A stretch of 64,000 bases of DNA, taken from contig CAXFIU010000001.1 of NCBI GenBank assembly GCA_964003245.1, positions 69,926 to 133,925 on the forward strand, read 5' to 3'. The notes under the pieces were generated by a model, which saw only the letters and a list, made by a program, of their open reading frames with translations, was not told where the DNA came from and searched no databases. This document shows positions 52,931 through 61,276 of this stretch, one piece after another. This DNA comes from MGIIb-O2 sp964003245. Its GTDB lineage: Archaea > Thermoplasmatota > Poseidoniia > Poseidoniales > Thalassarchaeaceae. Each line of letters begins with the position of its first letter. Positions within the stretch are counted from its first letter, which is position 1. The position numbers were made by a program, and so were the translations under genes.

Positions 52931-53458
52931 ATGGATGAAACCAAAATTAATCTTGACGTTGAAACACAGACCTTTCGCTTCACTCCTTCCGAGCCAATAA
53001 ATCATGAAGAGGCAGTTAGTTTGGGTAGAGGAGTTAAGTCCGGAGAATTTGTTGTAATTATTCATGAGAATCCTCATGCAACACTTGTAATTGAACCAGA
53101 AGGTTCAGTATTGGTTCATGGTATTTCAAGAACTGAAGTAGCACGTTTGGCTGTACAAGAATTATTACTAACACTTGGTATGTCTGATGAATGGCTTTTA
53201 GTAGAGTCCGGTGAAATGATAATTCGCTTTTCCATAGGAAGAGCCGTATTAATGGAGTTAGCCGCAGATCGTTTTTCTGAGATAAATCTAGATTCCAGAA
53301 TAGGTGCCTTAAGAATAGAAGCAGATAGGCATAAATGTAGTATTTTATTATTTAACAATGGCCATGGTATTGTCTTGAAACAGACATCTAAAAGAATTGC
53401 TGAGATGGCAATTAGACATTGGTCATCTTTGTTAGATGATGAGGGCGCATTGGCGTGA
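52931..53458 (+). CDS. Small TBP-like two-repeat protein, unknown
   Basis: 175 residues. Two halves of about 75 residues each have the strand-strand-helix pattern of TATA-binding protein: LVIEPEGSVLVHGISRTEVARLAVQELLLTLG and SILLFNNGHGIVLKQTSKRIAEMAIRHWSSLL. The G-S-V-x-x-x-G-x-x segment recalls the GKIVCTGAKS loop of TBP, but the DNA-intercalating Phe pairs are not evident. It might be a degenerate TBP relative or simply share the fold. It lies in an operon between a hypothetical gene and a TatD-like hydrolase. Confidence 0.55.
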   Translation: MDETKINLDVETQTFRFTPSEPINHEEAVSLGRGVKSGEFVVIIHENPHATLVIEPEGSVLVHGISRTEVARLAVQELLLTLGMSDEWLLVESGEMIIRFSIGRAVLMELAADRFSEINLDSRIGALRIEADRHKCSILLFNNGHGIVLKQTSKRIAEMAIRHWSSLLDDEGALA

Positions 53459-53462
53459 GAGT

Positions 53463-54341
53463 ATGCTTAATCACGGCCGATGGGAAGGGCCAATATTAGA
53501 CCAACATATGCATTTAGATCGTAATAATAGATTTCTAGATGCAGTTTCTGAGTTCATAAATTCTGGAGGAACTGCTATTAATTTAGTTCATAAACCGGAT
53601 TTTTCAGATTTACCTTTGTCAATTTCTGATTATAAATCGGCATATGATGATACTATTGAGATGGCAAGAGAGATTAGAGAAAAGTTTGGAATTAAAGTTT
53701 CAGTAATTCTCGGCCCTCATCCTGTATCTTGGGAAAAACAAATCCATAAAATCGGTTTACACGAATCTACATCTTTACATCTTCAAGCAGTAAAACTCGC
53801 AATACAATATATTTCATTAGGTGATGCGGTTTGTCTCGGAGAAGTGGGACGCCCACATTATCCTGTAGATTCAAAAATCTGGGATGCAGCCAATGATTTA
53901 TTATTGGAAATTATGAAATTAGCAGCGGAGGAAGAAATTAGTATACAACTTCATGTGGAAGATGATGGTGAGAAAACATATTCAGATTTAGCAAAATTAT
54001 GTGATAAGGCGGGTTTACCTAGGCATCTTGCAATAAGACATTACGCTCCACCAAATATCCGTACTGATTTCACTCATGGTTTGAGTGTAACGGTAAGTGT
54101 TGGTAAAGATAGCATTTCAAAAATCGTAGAAAGCTTACCACATTGTAACTCTTATTGGGGAATGGAAACTGATTTTCTAGATGATAAAAATCGTCCCGGT
54201 GCGGTGCTCGGGCCGAAAACAATACCCAAAAGAACTCATCAGTTGACGGAAAAATTAACTGAATCAGGTTATTCAGTAGAACAAATTAATGAAATTATGG
54301 AAAATATTCATTTTAATTGGCCACAAATCCTCTATTCCTGA
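53463..54341 (+). CDS. TatD-related metal-dependent hydrolase
   Basis: 292 residues from the ATG at 53463 (the ATG at 53436 is another option). Amidohydrolase-fold pattern: ILDQHMHLDRNN (HxH), LGPHPVSWE, the Glu in CLGEVGRPHYPV, LHVEDDG, HYAPPNIRTD and METDFLDDKNRP (final Asp). This follows the archaeal TatD-related deoxyribonuclease group. Nuclease or phosphoesterase activity is likely; the real substrate is unknown. It overlaps the convergent small membrane gene by ten bases. Confidence 0.8.
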   Translation: MLNHGRWEGPILDQHMHLDRNNRFLDAVSEFINSGGTAINLVHKPDFSDLPLSISDYKSAYDDTIEMAREIREKFGIKVSVILGPHPVSWEKQIHKIGLHESTSLHLQAVKLAIQYISLGDAVCLGEVGRPHYPVDSKIWDAANDLLLEIMKLAAEEEISIQLHVEDDGEKTYSDLAKLCDKAGLPRHLAIRHYAPPNIRTDFTHGLSVTVSVGKDSISKIVESLPHCNSYWGMETDFLDDKNRPGAVLGPKTIPKRTHQLTEKLTESGYSVEQINEIMENIHFNWPQILYS

Positions 54342-54562
54342 AAAGGAGATTTTAATTTAGGAGTAAAAGTCATTATTCCGCCCAGTAAAAATAACACTAT
54401 ACATAGAGCAAAGAAATAAAATTCTCCGATCGGAACTGGTTTTTCCGTTATTTCTTGAATGCCAATTCTTAGTAAAGGGCCATTAATGGGTAGAAATAGT
54501 ATCATCAACAGAATTCCAACTCTCTGACGCACAAGCATAAACCTCGGATATGGTGATAACAT
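54332..54562 (-). CDS. Small two-helix membrane protein
   Basis: 76 residues with two hydrophobic helices (about 13-31, VGILLMILFLPINGPLL, and 47-66, FYFFALCIVLFLLGGIMTF). No family recognised. Small size and the overlap with the TatD-like gene make it less certain than its neighbours. Confidence 0.5.
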   Translation of the reverse strand: MLSPYPRFMLVRQRVGILLMILFLPINGPLLRIGIQEITEKPVPIGEFYFFALCIVLFLLGGIMTFTPKLKSPFQE

Positions 54563-54586
54563 TTGAACGGATGTAACCGAACTAGT

Positions 54587-54593
54587 TTAGAAA
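54587..54593 (+). promoter_or_regulatory. Candidate TATA element of tRNA-Gly(TCC)
   Basis: TTAGAAA lies 24-30 bases upstream of the tRNA, matching the heptamer at a similar distance from the other tRNA-Gly gene (18228-18234, minus). GAACTAG just before it could serve as part of a BRE. Confidence 0.4.
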
Positions 54594-54616
54594 GGGCATA
54601 TCCTCCGATAGATTAC

Positions 54617-54691
54617 GCGCCTGTAGTGAAGGGGTTATCACCTGAGGTTTCCAACCTCATGTCCCGGGTTCAAATCCCGGCGGGCGCACCA
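54617..54691 (+). tRNA. tRNA-Gly (anticodon TCC), CCA encoded
   Basis: GCGCCTG (54617-54623) pairs with CGGGCGC (54681-54687), with one G-U pair. The anticodon stem-loop is TGAGG-TTTCCAA-CCTCA, anticodon TCC. The T arm is CCGGG-TTCAAAT-CCCGG, identical to the other tRNA-Gly. Discriminator A at 54688 and CCA at 54689-54691. No intron. Reads GGA and GGG. Confidence 0.95.
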
Positions 54692-54737
54692 TATCAAAGC
54701 ACTAAAGTGAAGCATTCAAACACTACTTGTCCTCCGG

Positions 54738-56645
54738 ATGAACATGTCGAAGGCCAGTTCTCCAGACTTAGCCGAGGGCATCATAGTATCGTCGATAAGT
54801 AAAGATGCGTCAGACCTTGGAGAAGATAGACAAATAGTTGGTAGGCAGATATGGAGAATTTTACCTTATGTAACAAGATATTGGGAAAGAGCGATAGGCG
54901 GCCTACTAGCGAATATTGGCGCCAGAATATTTGATCTTGTTCCCTTGATTGCTATAGGAATGGCTGCTGATTATTATAATCCTGAGAAGTCTCAATTTAC
55001 CGACTCAAGAGTTGAGAGTTTTGTTACACTTGATATAATACCAAATTTAGGGCCAATTGATTCCACTGAGATTGGCTTTGGTTTACTTATTTTCTTATCA
55101 TTCATCTGTCTTGCAATAACTCAAGGATTAAGTAATCAACTTTGGCAATCAATAGCTTACAAGGCTCAGCATGATATCCGAATGGATGCTACAAAATCTT
55201 TGATGGAGATGGAGGCATCATACTTTGAAACTAGGCAGACTGGTAACTTGATGTCTGTTTTATCGGCAGACGTCGCACAATTAGAGGATATAATTTCAGA
55301 TTCTACTACTAGTATAATTAGGATAGTCACAACTCTTAGTGCTGCCTTTTGTATTCTTTTCTGGATGTCACCTACACTTTGTATGATTCTCTTCGGACCA
55401 TTATTCATGATTGTTCCTATGGTTATCTGGTTTTCCACTAGAGTACAAAGAAAGTACCGTCAACAAAGAGAAAGTACTGGCGGAATAGTAGCAATATTGG
55501 AAAATGTATTATCCGGAATAACAGTAGTTCAAGCATATAATGCCAGCGATTTCGAGAGAATTAGAATTGAGAGACAGAGTGGCAATTATAGAGATCAAGC
55601 TATACAAGCAGCCTTTATCAGAAATCGCTTTATTCCTGGATTCCATATAGTAGCTGGAATCTCATTCGGTCTCTTAGTTTCAGCCGGGGGTTGGTTAATG
55701 AACTCCGGGCAAATAAGTGTAGGTCAGTTTGTTACATTCTTACTGATATCTACTAGAATGACTATGCCATTATGGATTTTAGGAATGTTACTGAATCAAT
55801 TACAGAAAGGGGAGGCTGCTTCACGTCGAGTTTTTGCAGTCATAGATCTTGAACCTTCAATTTATGATAAGGTGGACGCATTACCTCTTGAAGAACCAAT
55901 TACCAGTCTATCATTCAAAGATGTATCTTTTTCTTATCCCTCTTCCGAGTCTAATGTCCTCAACAACATCAATCTGGAGATTTCTTCAGGAGAATTTTTA
56001 GGAGTTATGGGACATACTGGAGCTGGTAAGAGTACAATATTGAAGTTAATAGAGAAATTCTATCAACCACAACACGGACAAGTTCTCATTAATGGCACAG
56101 ATATCAATAATTTTTCTATAAAATCAGTCAGATCTAAGATCGGTTTTGTATCTCAGGACCCATTTCTTTTTTACGGGACCATTAAAGAAAATGTTTCCTA
56201 TGCGAGAGAATCTACAGATGAAGAGATATTCAGTGCACTAGATATGGCAGGAGCATCAGAATTTATTTCTCAATTACCAAATGGATTAGAATCAATGGTT
56301 GGCGATAGAGGAGTAATGTTATCGGGTGGCCAGAGGGCAAGAATTAGTCTAGCAAGGGCTCTATTGAATGACCCTGATCTTCTAATTTTAGATGAAGCCA
56401 GTGCGGCATTAGATGCTGAAACAGAAAAGAGAATACAACAGTCACTTTTTGAAGGTTCCAACGGTAAGAAGAATAGAATTACCATAGCAGTAGCTCATAG
56501 ACTTGCTACTATTAGAAATGCCGATGAAATAATATCAATGGTTGATGGCTCAATTGTAGAAAGAGGAAAGCATGGTGAATTACTGGAAAACGAAAGTGTA
56601 TATGCTTCTCAGTGGTCAATACAAACTGGAGAAATTGAATCCTAG
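54738..56645 (+). CDS. ABC-type exporter, fused membrane and ATPase domains
   Basis: 635 residues. N-terminal membrane domain (about 40-360) with six hydrophobic spans, then an ABC domain: Walker A GHTGAGKST, Q loop VSQDPFLFYG, signature LSGGQRARISLARALL, Walker B LLILDEASAALD and H-loop AVAHRLATI. Half-size transporters of this type work as dimers and export lipids, drugs or peptides. ATG 54744 is an alternative. The next gene starts five bases after its stop, so they are one operon. Confidence 0.92.
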   Translation: MNMSKASSPDLAEGIIVSSISKDASDLGEDRQIVGRQIWRILPYVTRYWERAIGGLLANIGARIFDLVPLIAIGMAADYYNPEKSQFTDSRVESFVTLDIIPNLGPIDSTEIGFGLLIFLSFICLAITQGLSNQLWQSIAYKAQHDIRMDATKSLMEMEASYFETRQTGNLMSVLSADVAQLEDIISDSTTSIIRIVTTLSAAFCILFWMSPTLCMILFGPLFMIVPMVIWFSTRVQRKYRQQRESTGGIVAILENVLSGITVVQAYNASDFERIRIERQSGNYRDQAIQAAFIRNRFIPGFHIVAGISFGLLVSAGGWLMNSGQISVGQFVTFLLISTRMTMPLWILGMLLNQLQKGEAASRRVFAVIDLEPSIYDKVDALPLEEPITSLSFKDVSFSYPSSESNVLNNINLEISSGEFLGVMGHTGAGKSTILKLIEKFYQPQHGQVLINGTDINNFSIKSVRSKIGFVSQDPFLFYGTIKENVSYARESTDEEIFSALDMAGASEFISQLPNGLESMVGDRGVMLSGGQRARISLARALLNDPDLLILDEASAALDAETEKRIQQSLFEGSNGKKNRITIAVAHRLATIRNADEIISMVDGSIVERGKHGELLENESVYASQWSIQTGEIES

Positions 56646-56650
56646 GTGGG

Positions 56651-57358
56651 GTGAGATTGGAAATTCAATGGATAGATGTGGAACCAGGTAAAGTATTCAT
56701 TGGTTCCGATAATCGCTCAGTTCTTTTTGGAGGAATCGGGCCTAGGCACGAAGTTAAAATTGATTATAATTTTGAAATATCTTTTTTACCGGTTAATTAT
56801 GAAATTGCAAATGTAGCTTTACAAGATGAAGGTTGTTATGTTGCCTCAGAATCCGAATGGGCTCTCGCAATGGAAAAGAAACTAATTTCTGGAGAAAATG
56901 AAGTTGAAGAATTATCAGATAGAATTCGTGGTTCTTATTGGTCAAAATATTGTGATGGAAGGCCATTTATAGAAGATAATTGGCTAATGAAAGTTTCACG
57001 GTCTTGGAGTTCAGGAAAACCTTCAATCAATTCAATTCGTAAAGGTGAGGGATGTGAATATTTACGCTTGGTCAAAAGGCCAAAGATAAATCATGATGAT
57101 TCTTCAGCTCCAAAGTTACCTTCTTCATCTGATAAATCTAAGTTATTATTTGAGGAGTTGCTAATTTCATTAGTAATTGGTATCATTCCATCATTTATTT
57201 GGGCATATTTTAATGCAAGCTCAGGGTATATTTCAGAAGGCTGGCTGAATTTAGTATTCGGCGGATTATTTATCGGAGTATTTACTGTTGTATTCTGGAG
57301 ACCAAAGACTAACTCTTGGAGGGTTGGAAATAATTGTGGTAAGATGAAAATAATTTAA
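56651..57358 (+). CDS. Small FGE/SUMF1-like protein with two membrane helices
   Basis: 235 residues. The first about 135 residues read like a shrunken formylglycine-generating-enzyme domain: WIDVEPGKVFIGSDN, GPRHEVKIDYNFEISFLPVNY (FGE: GPxHxVxVxxFxI...EVTN), YVASESEWALAME (FGE: RLPTEAEWEYAAR) and EYLRLVKRP (FGE: GFRLVRxP). The FGE copper-binding cysteines are not seen. Two C-terminal helices follow (about 165-187 and 197-218). It follows the ABC exporter directly. Start may be GTG 56651 or TTG 56657, the latter with AGGTGG at a better distance. Confidence 0.6.
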   Translation: MRLEIQWIDVEPGKVFIGSDNRSVLFGGIGPRHEVKIDYNFEISFLPVNYEIANVALQDEGCYVASESEWALAMEKKLISGENEVEELSDRIRGSYWSKYCDGRPFIEDNWLMKVSRSWSSGKPSINSIRKGEGCEYLRLVKRPKINHDDSSAPKLPSSSDKSKLLFEELLISLVIGIIPSFIWAYFNASSGYISEGWLNLVFGGLFIGVFTVVFWRPKTNSWRVGNNCGKMKII

Positions 57359-58443
57359 CGTGATCTATCATCTATCTGAAGTCCTGATTTCCCTCTTAAG
57401 ATTCTAATCCAACCGGTTAATACTCCCATCCCATAGTTCCAATGTAATGTGTAAGTTGCTATTGAGGACAAAAAGATAGTTTTCTTTGTTTTACTTGGGG
57501 AGTTTCCCTTCCAAGATCCATACCATGCTAATAGATTATACAATAGAATAAGTGTTGGTAGTGTATGAACACCTAACCTCGGTAGCCCCATAGGTACTGT
57601 CGAGAATCGGATGTCCCAAAAATCAGGCCATGCTATTCCTCCATTTATTAGACCCCAGAAAAAGAATCCAAATGCTGCTATAACTATTGGAGGAAAAAAT
57701 GCAACTGCTGTATGCGTAGGTGCTCTTAGTTCAGGGTATTGGTGACTAGCCAAAGTTCTCACTAGCCCATAATTCCTAATTTGTTTCTTAACTCTTGATA
57801 GATCTCTTCTTCGGTGCCACATTATAGCAGTTCTATCTGTCCACAATTTCTTCCCAGTTAGCCTTATTCTGTGATCAAGCATTACATCTTCTGCTCCAAT
57901 GGCACCTTCATCAAAACCCCCCACTTCTTCTAGAACTGAGCGCCTGTATGCGCAATTAACTCCAGGAAGTTGGTTGACTTCATCTAGGTCTTTCTTACCT
58001 ACTTTACCGTAATTAGTTCCGGCAGTAAATATTGTACTACAGAATGCAACATCAATTACTTGTTGCCACATTGTTGATTCATCAACTGGGGCAAAATTAG
58101 GGCCCCCTACCCCACTCACTTCTTCGTTTTCAAACCATGAAACTAATTTCTTAACCCAATCTTTTGGGACAATAACATCATCATCTGTGAATAGTATAAG
58201 TTCCGAACTTGTAGATTTGATTGCTATGTTACATGCATCTGCTCTAGTTCTCGAACCTTCGTCATCAATGAATCGAATATTATTCTCTAGACAGACATCT
58301 TTTCCAGGATCATTTGTTGGGCCAACAACTACTGTTTCAATTTGTCCTCCATATGTCTGTTTTTTCAGACCTTTTAGTACAATGTCTAATTCCTCATGAT
58401 TCCTAACGCTAGGAATAATGACCGTAACTGAAGGTTCACTCAC
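57355..58443 (-). CDS. Membrane-bound family 2 glycosyltransferase
   Basis: 362 residues, GTG start at 58443. GT-A domain: VTVIIPSVRNHEELDIVLKGL, LFTDDDVIVPKDWV (DxD metal site DDD), GVNCAYRRSVLEEVGGFDEG, GAEDVMLDHRIRL. Three to four hydrophobic helices follow near the C-terminus (FFPPIVIAAFGFFFWGLI, LPTLILLYNLLAWY). Adds a sugar from a nucleotide donor to a lipid or surface glycan on the cytoplasmic face. It overlaps the FGE-like gene stop by four bases. Confidence 0.85.
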   Translation of the reverse strand: MSEPSVTVIIPSVRNHEELDIVLKGLKKQTYGGQIETVVVGPTNDPGKDVCLENNIRFIDDEGSRTRADACNIAIKSTSSELILFTDDDVIVPKDWVKKLVSWFENEEVSGVGGPNFAPVDESTMWQQVIDVAFCSTIFTAGTNYGKVGKKDLDEVNQLPGVNCAYRRSVLEEVGGFDEGAIGAEDVMLDHRIRLTGKKLWTDRTAIMWHRRRDLSRVKKQIRNYGLVRTLASHQYPELRAPTHTAVAFFPPIVIAAFGFFFWGLINGGIAWPDFWDIRFSTVPMGLPRLGVHTLPTLILLYNLLAWYGSWKGNSPSKTKKTIFLSSIATYTLHWNYGMGVLTGWIRILRGKSGLQIDDRSR

Positions 58444-58487
58444 GGCTTACCGTAAGAGTCTACACTTTCAATAACATCGATGGGTAA

Positions 58488-59240
58488 TCATGGGTCATTT
58501 GTGACTCTAGGAGCTAGGAAATACACCCAACTAGCTCCTCCATCATTACTATTCCATGTTAGTCTAAGTGGATATTTATCTTGGAATTCTAATGTGACAG
58601 AATCAGTTAATCCACTTGCTAATTTCCTTGTTAGAGGGTCTAAGAATTGCAGAGAATATGTCGATTGCGTTGGATTTGGAGCAACTAATTCACTTAATTC
58701 TCCTGCATCAAATCTTACATTAACTGACTCGCCAGCCTCAACAGTTACTGAAACACTCATCTGATTAGAGTCTAAACTTAGGTCTACTAATTCCCCTACA
58801 AATTTTGCTGCTCTTAATGCATTAGATAGTTTTGCTGCGTCTATAGTTGCTCTACTATCGAATGATAACTGTGGCATTTTTGGCTCATTCATTGTTGCTG
58901 TATCTAAGCCTCTTAGAATTCTGTGCACTGCCCCAACTCTGACATTTATGGCTCCAATTGCTTTATCATAATCTAACTCAACTAAATCCGAAGGGCCTGC
59001 TAGACTCAATAAATCTCTCAATTTAGCTAGTTCTAATCCAATTTCTACTGGTTCAACTTCATATGTCTCAAAGCATGCATCGCCTATAGTTGCAGATAGT
59101 AAAGCAACATGTGATCCATCAACTACATTTATCTGAAGTCCATTCTCTTTCCATACTAATTTTGCTTCTTCTGTTAACACAGAAAGTAGATCCACTATTT
59201 CTTTCATTAATTGCGTATTTGCTGTGACTCTCAACATCAT
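58488..59240 (-). CDS. pcn: DNA polymerase sliding clamp PCNA
   Basis: 250 residues, homotrimer-type length. Two clamp domains: FETYEVEPVEIGLELAKLRDLL, GAINVRVGAVHRILRGLDT (the interdomain linker region follows), then DLSLDSNQMSVSVTVEAGE and YSLQFLDPLTRKLASGLTDSVTLEFQ, with the C-terminal WVYFLAPR typical of archaeal PCNA. Ring clamp for polymerases and repair enzymes. It is followed at 98 bases by TFS, same strand. ATG 59240 or 59237. Confidence 0.95.
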   Translation of the reverse strand: MMLRVTANTQLMKEIVDLLSVLTEEAKLVWKENGLQINVVDGSHVALLSATIGDACFETYEVEPVEIGLELAKLRDLLSLAGPSDLVELDYDKAIGAINVRVGAVHRILRGLDTATMNEPKMPQLSFDSRATIDAAKLSNALRAAKFVGELVDLSLDSNQMSVSVTVEAGESVNVRFDAGELSELVAPNPTQSTYSLQFLDPLTRKLASGLTDSVTLEFQDKYPLRLTWNSNDGGASWVYFLAPRVTNDP

Positions 59241-59337
59241 GCCACCCCTTTCTTATCCTACCCTTGACTGCGGGTTATTCATGCTTATGTTTCAACGATT
59301 AGGTATTATATCACAAAAAGTCAAGAAAATTTGAATA

Positions 59338-59718
59338 TTATTGATATTCTCTAAACTTATGTCCGCAACTCTCACAAGTACAGATTTTTGTTTCTGGTTC
59401 ATCAGAAGATCTGGTCTGCATTAATACAACAAATATCCTATCTGCATCACATTTCGGGCAGAGATAATCTCCAACCCAAAGAGTTCCTTGAGCGACTGTT
59501 TCAGGTACAACCTCATTCAGATGTTTCAGAGAGGATGTCTCACTGGAAGTTGCTGCTTTAGATAGGTCAATAGTTTCCCCAGTCATTGGGTCGGTAAATT
59601 CTGCTCCTTTACCATCTTTTCCTGCTAGAGGTCCTTCATATCCACAAGTATAATTTGTACACCTAATATTTCCATTACCTTCCATAAAACCTAACGTACC
59701 GCATTCAGGACAAAACAT
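59338..59718 (-). CDS. Transcription factor S (TFIIS/RPB9-like)
   Basis: 126 residues. Two zinc ribbons: N-terminal FCPECGTLG...CTNYTCGYEG and C-terminal LCPKCDADRIFVVL...CTCESCGHKF. The acidic DE in TRSSDEPETKIC matches the catalytic DE of TFIIS-like cleavage factors, so it should rescue stalled RNA polymerase. A linker of about 40 residues between ribbons is longer than in many TFS. It precedes or follows pcn in the same orientation, a common archaeal pairing of replication and transcription genes. Confidence 0.9.
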   Translation of the reverse strand: MFCPECGTLGFMEGNGNIRCTNYTCGYEGPLAGKDGKGAEFTDPMTGETIDLSKAATSSETSSLKHLNEVVPETVAQGTLWVGDYLCPKCDADRIFVVLMQTRSSDEPETKICTCESCGHKFREYQ

Positions 59719-59815
59719 GACTCACACCAACAGTTGATTGTGTAACCAACCGAATAGTGGTAAATCATCATCTTATTGAACGTTACTAATATTCTGACTC
59801 TAAAATAATATAATA

Positions 59816-60190
59816 TTAAGAGAATAAAGAAAATCCGATTTTATATCCTGACCATGCTAAACCTATACTGCCAACAATAGTTATTAGTACGTAGATAAAA
59901 GTTGTAGATATTTCGTCTTCTGTTAGAGTTACTGTATCCATTGCAAATGCAGACATTGTTGTAAATGCACCTAATAGACCAGTTCCAAATAATAATACAT
60001 AATCTTGATTTATAATTGCATCAGCAGCAATTGCTCCAAACATTATTCCCAATAGCATTGAACCTAGTAAGTTTACTGTAATTGTCCCATATGGCATTTG
60101 ATTAGATGGTATTATCTCAGTTATCAAATATCTCAAGATTGATCCTATTGCACCACCTAGACCAACTAATAGAACCAGCCTTCCATCCAT
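59816..60190 (-). CDS. crcB: Fluoride exporter CrcB/Fluc
   Basis: 124 residues with four hydrophobic helices. Family signatures: VGLGGAIGSILRYLI, GTITVNLLGSMLLGIMFG and GTGLLGAFTTMSAFAMDTV (the GGxTTFSTF pore segment, here GAFTTMSAF). Passive export of fluoride. Starts 26 bases from the divergent nop5 gene, so promoters must overlap the coding regions. Confidence 0.9.
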   Translation of the reverse strand: MDGRLVLLVGLGGAIGSILRYLITEIIPSNQMPYGTITVNLLGSMLLGIMFGAIAADAIINQDYVLLFGTGLLGAFTTMSAFAMDTVTLTEDEISTTFIYVLITIVGSIGLAWSGYKIGFSLFS

Positions 60191-60216
60191 GAGTTGGCTA
60201 ATAGATGTCAGTTTTC

Positions 60217-61272
60217 ATGCCTTCGCTGCTAATCGTGAGATTGAAGCATGAAGTCGACGCCGAGAGGTTTGTGCGCGTCATCTACGATTGGAGGTTGGCC
60301 AGGGTTGTCGATGCTGACAATCAAATAATAGATGAGTTATATTGGAACCGTATTTCTACAAAAAATCTTGTAGATAGGCTTTCAGATTTACAGTCAGGGA
60401 GACTTACTCCTGAGGCGCGTTCATTGAAGGAACGATTCCCTGAGTCAGCAATAGATTCTTTGGGTGCTCTATCCGATTCTGAATGGCCAGAATTGTCCGA
60501 TGAAGAAATACAGAAATTTATCGAAGCTTCTACTAGGTTAGCAAAAAGAGGGGTTGCCGAATCTTCAGGAGACATTGATAGAAGGATGGATATGTTAGTT
60601 TCTGCAAATAATGAGTTGAGATCTTCTTGGACAACTTTAGAAGCAAGATGTATTGAATGGACTGGATTATTTTTATCTGATTTGGATTTAGATGAACAAA
60701 GAAAGAAAATTCCAGAAATAGTTTCTAAATCTGAATCAATAAACGAGGTGGCTAAAGAGTTCAATGTCTCTGAACCAATACATCAGCCTTCGAAAGATGA
60801 ATGGAATACTATAAATTCTCAAGCACAATCAGTAGTTAATTTAGCAAATCAGATAACAACTTCAGAGGAAACAATCAGAGTTCTTGCTAACGATTATTTG
60901 CCTAGTTTATCTGCTTTAATGGGACCTATAAGCGCTGCAAAATTAGTTGTTTTAGCAGGTGGTCGTGAGCGCCTAGCCAGAATGCCTTCGGGTAGCCTTC
61001 AGGTGTTAGGAGCTAATGCAGCTATGTCTGCACATAGGAAAGGAGCTCCTCCTCCTAAACATGGAGCAATTCTCTTTTCTATGCCAGCAGTAAGTCGTAG
61101 TCCACGTTGGGTACGCGGTAAAGTTGCAAGATATTTGGCAGGTAAAGCTAGTATTGCAGTCAGGATAGACCATTTCAATGGTCAGAAGTTAACAAAAGAA
61201 CAGGTTTCAGAGATTCATAAAGAAGCAGAATCAATAAAGAATAAATTCCCTAAGCCTCCGAAGAGGAAGTGA
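60217..61272 (+). CDS. C/D box sRNP protein Nop5
   Basis: 351 residues from the ATG at 60217. N-terminal domain, a coiled-coil helical middle (VSANNELRSSWTTLE... RKKIPEIVSKSESI) and the C-terminal NOP domain: MGPISAAKLVVLAGGRERLARMPSG, then LQVLGANAAMSAHRKGAPPPKHGAILFSMP (usual GAEKALFRH), RGKVARYLAGKASIAVRID. A basic tail ends KPPKRK. It bridges L7Ae on the C/D guide RNA to fibrillarin. The fibrillarin gene starts four bases after its stop. Confidence 0.93.
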   Translation: MPSLLIVRLKHEVDAERFVRVIYDWRLARVVDADNQIIDELYWNRISTKNLVDRLSDLQSGRLTPEARSLKERFPESAIDSLGALSDSEWPELSDEEIQKFIEASTRLAKRGVAESSGDIDRRMDMLVSANNELRSSWTTLEARCIEWTGLFLSDLDLDEQRKKIPEIVSKSESINEVAKEFNVSEPIHQPSKDEWNTINSQAQSVVNLANQITTSEETIRVLANDYLPSLSALMGPISAAKLVVLAGGRERLARMPSGSLQVLGANAAMSAHRKGAPPPKHGAILFSMPAVSRSPRWVRGKVARYLAGKASIAVRIDHFNGQKLTKEQVSEIHKEAESIKNKFPKPPKRK

Positions 61273-61276
61273 ATAA

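Noticed and set aside
18127..54691. Integrated element or att sites at the two tRNA-Gly genes
   Set aside because: No integrase or duplicated tRNA end lies nearby; the shared T-arm sequence is normal for tRNAs.
54563..54802. A 79-residue reading frame across the tRNA-Gly(TCC) region
   Set aside because: It spans the whole tRNA gene and has no protein motif.
60191..60216. Fluoride riboswitch before crcB
   Set aside because: Only 26 bases separate crcB from the divergent nop5 gene, too short for a riboswitch.
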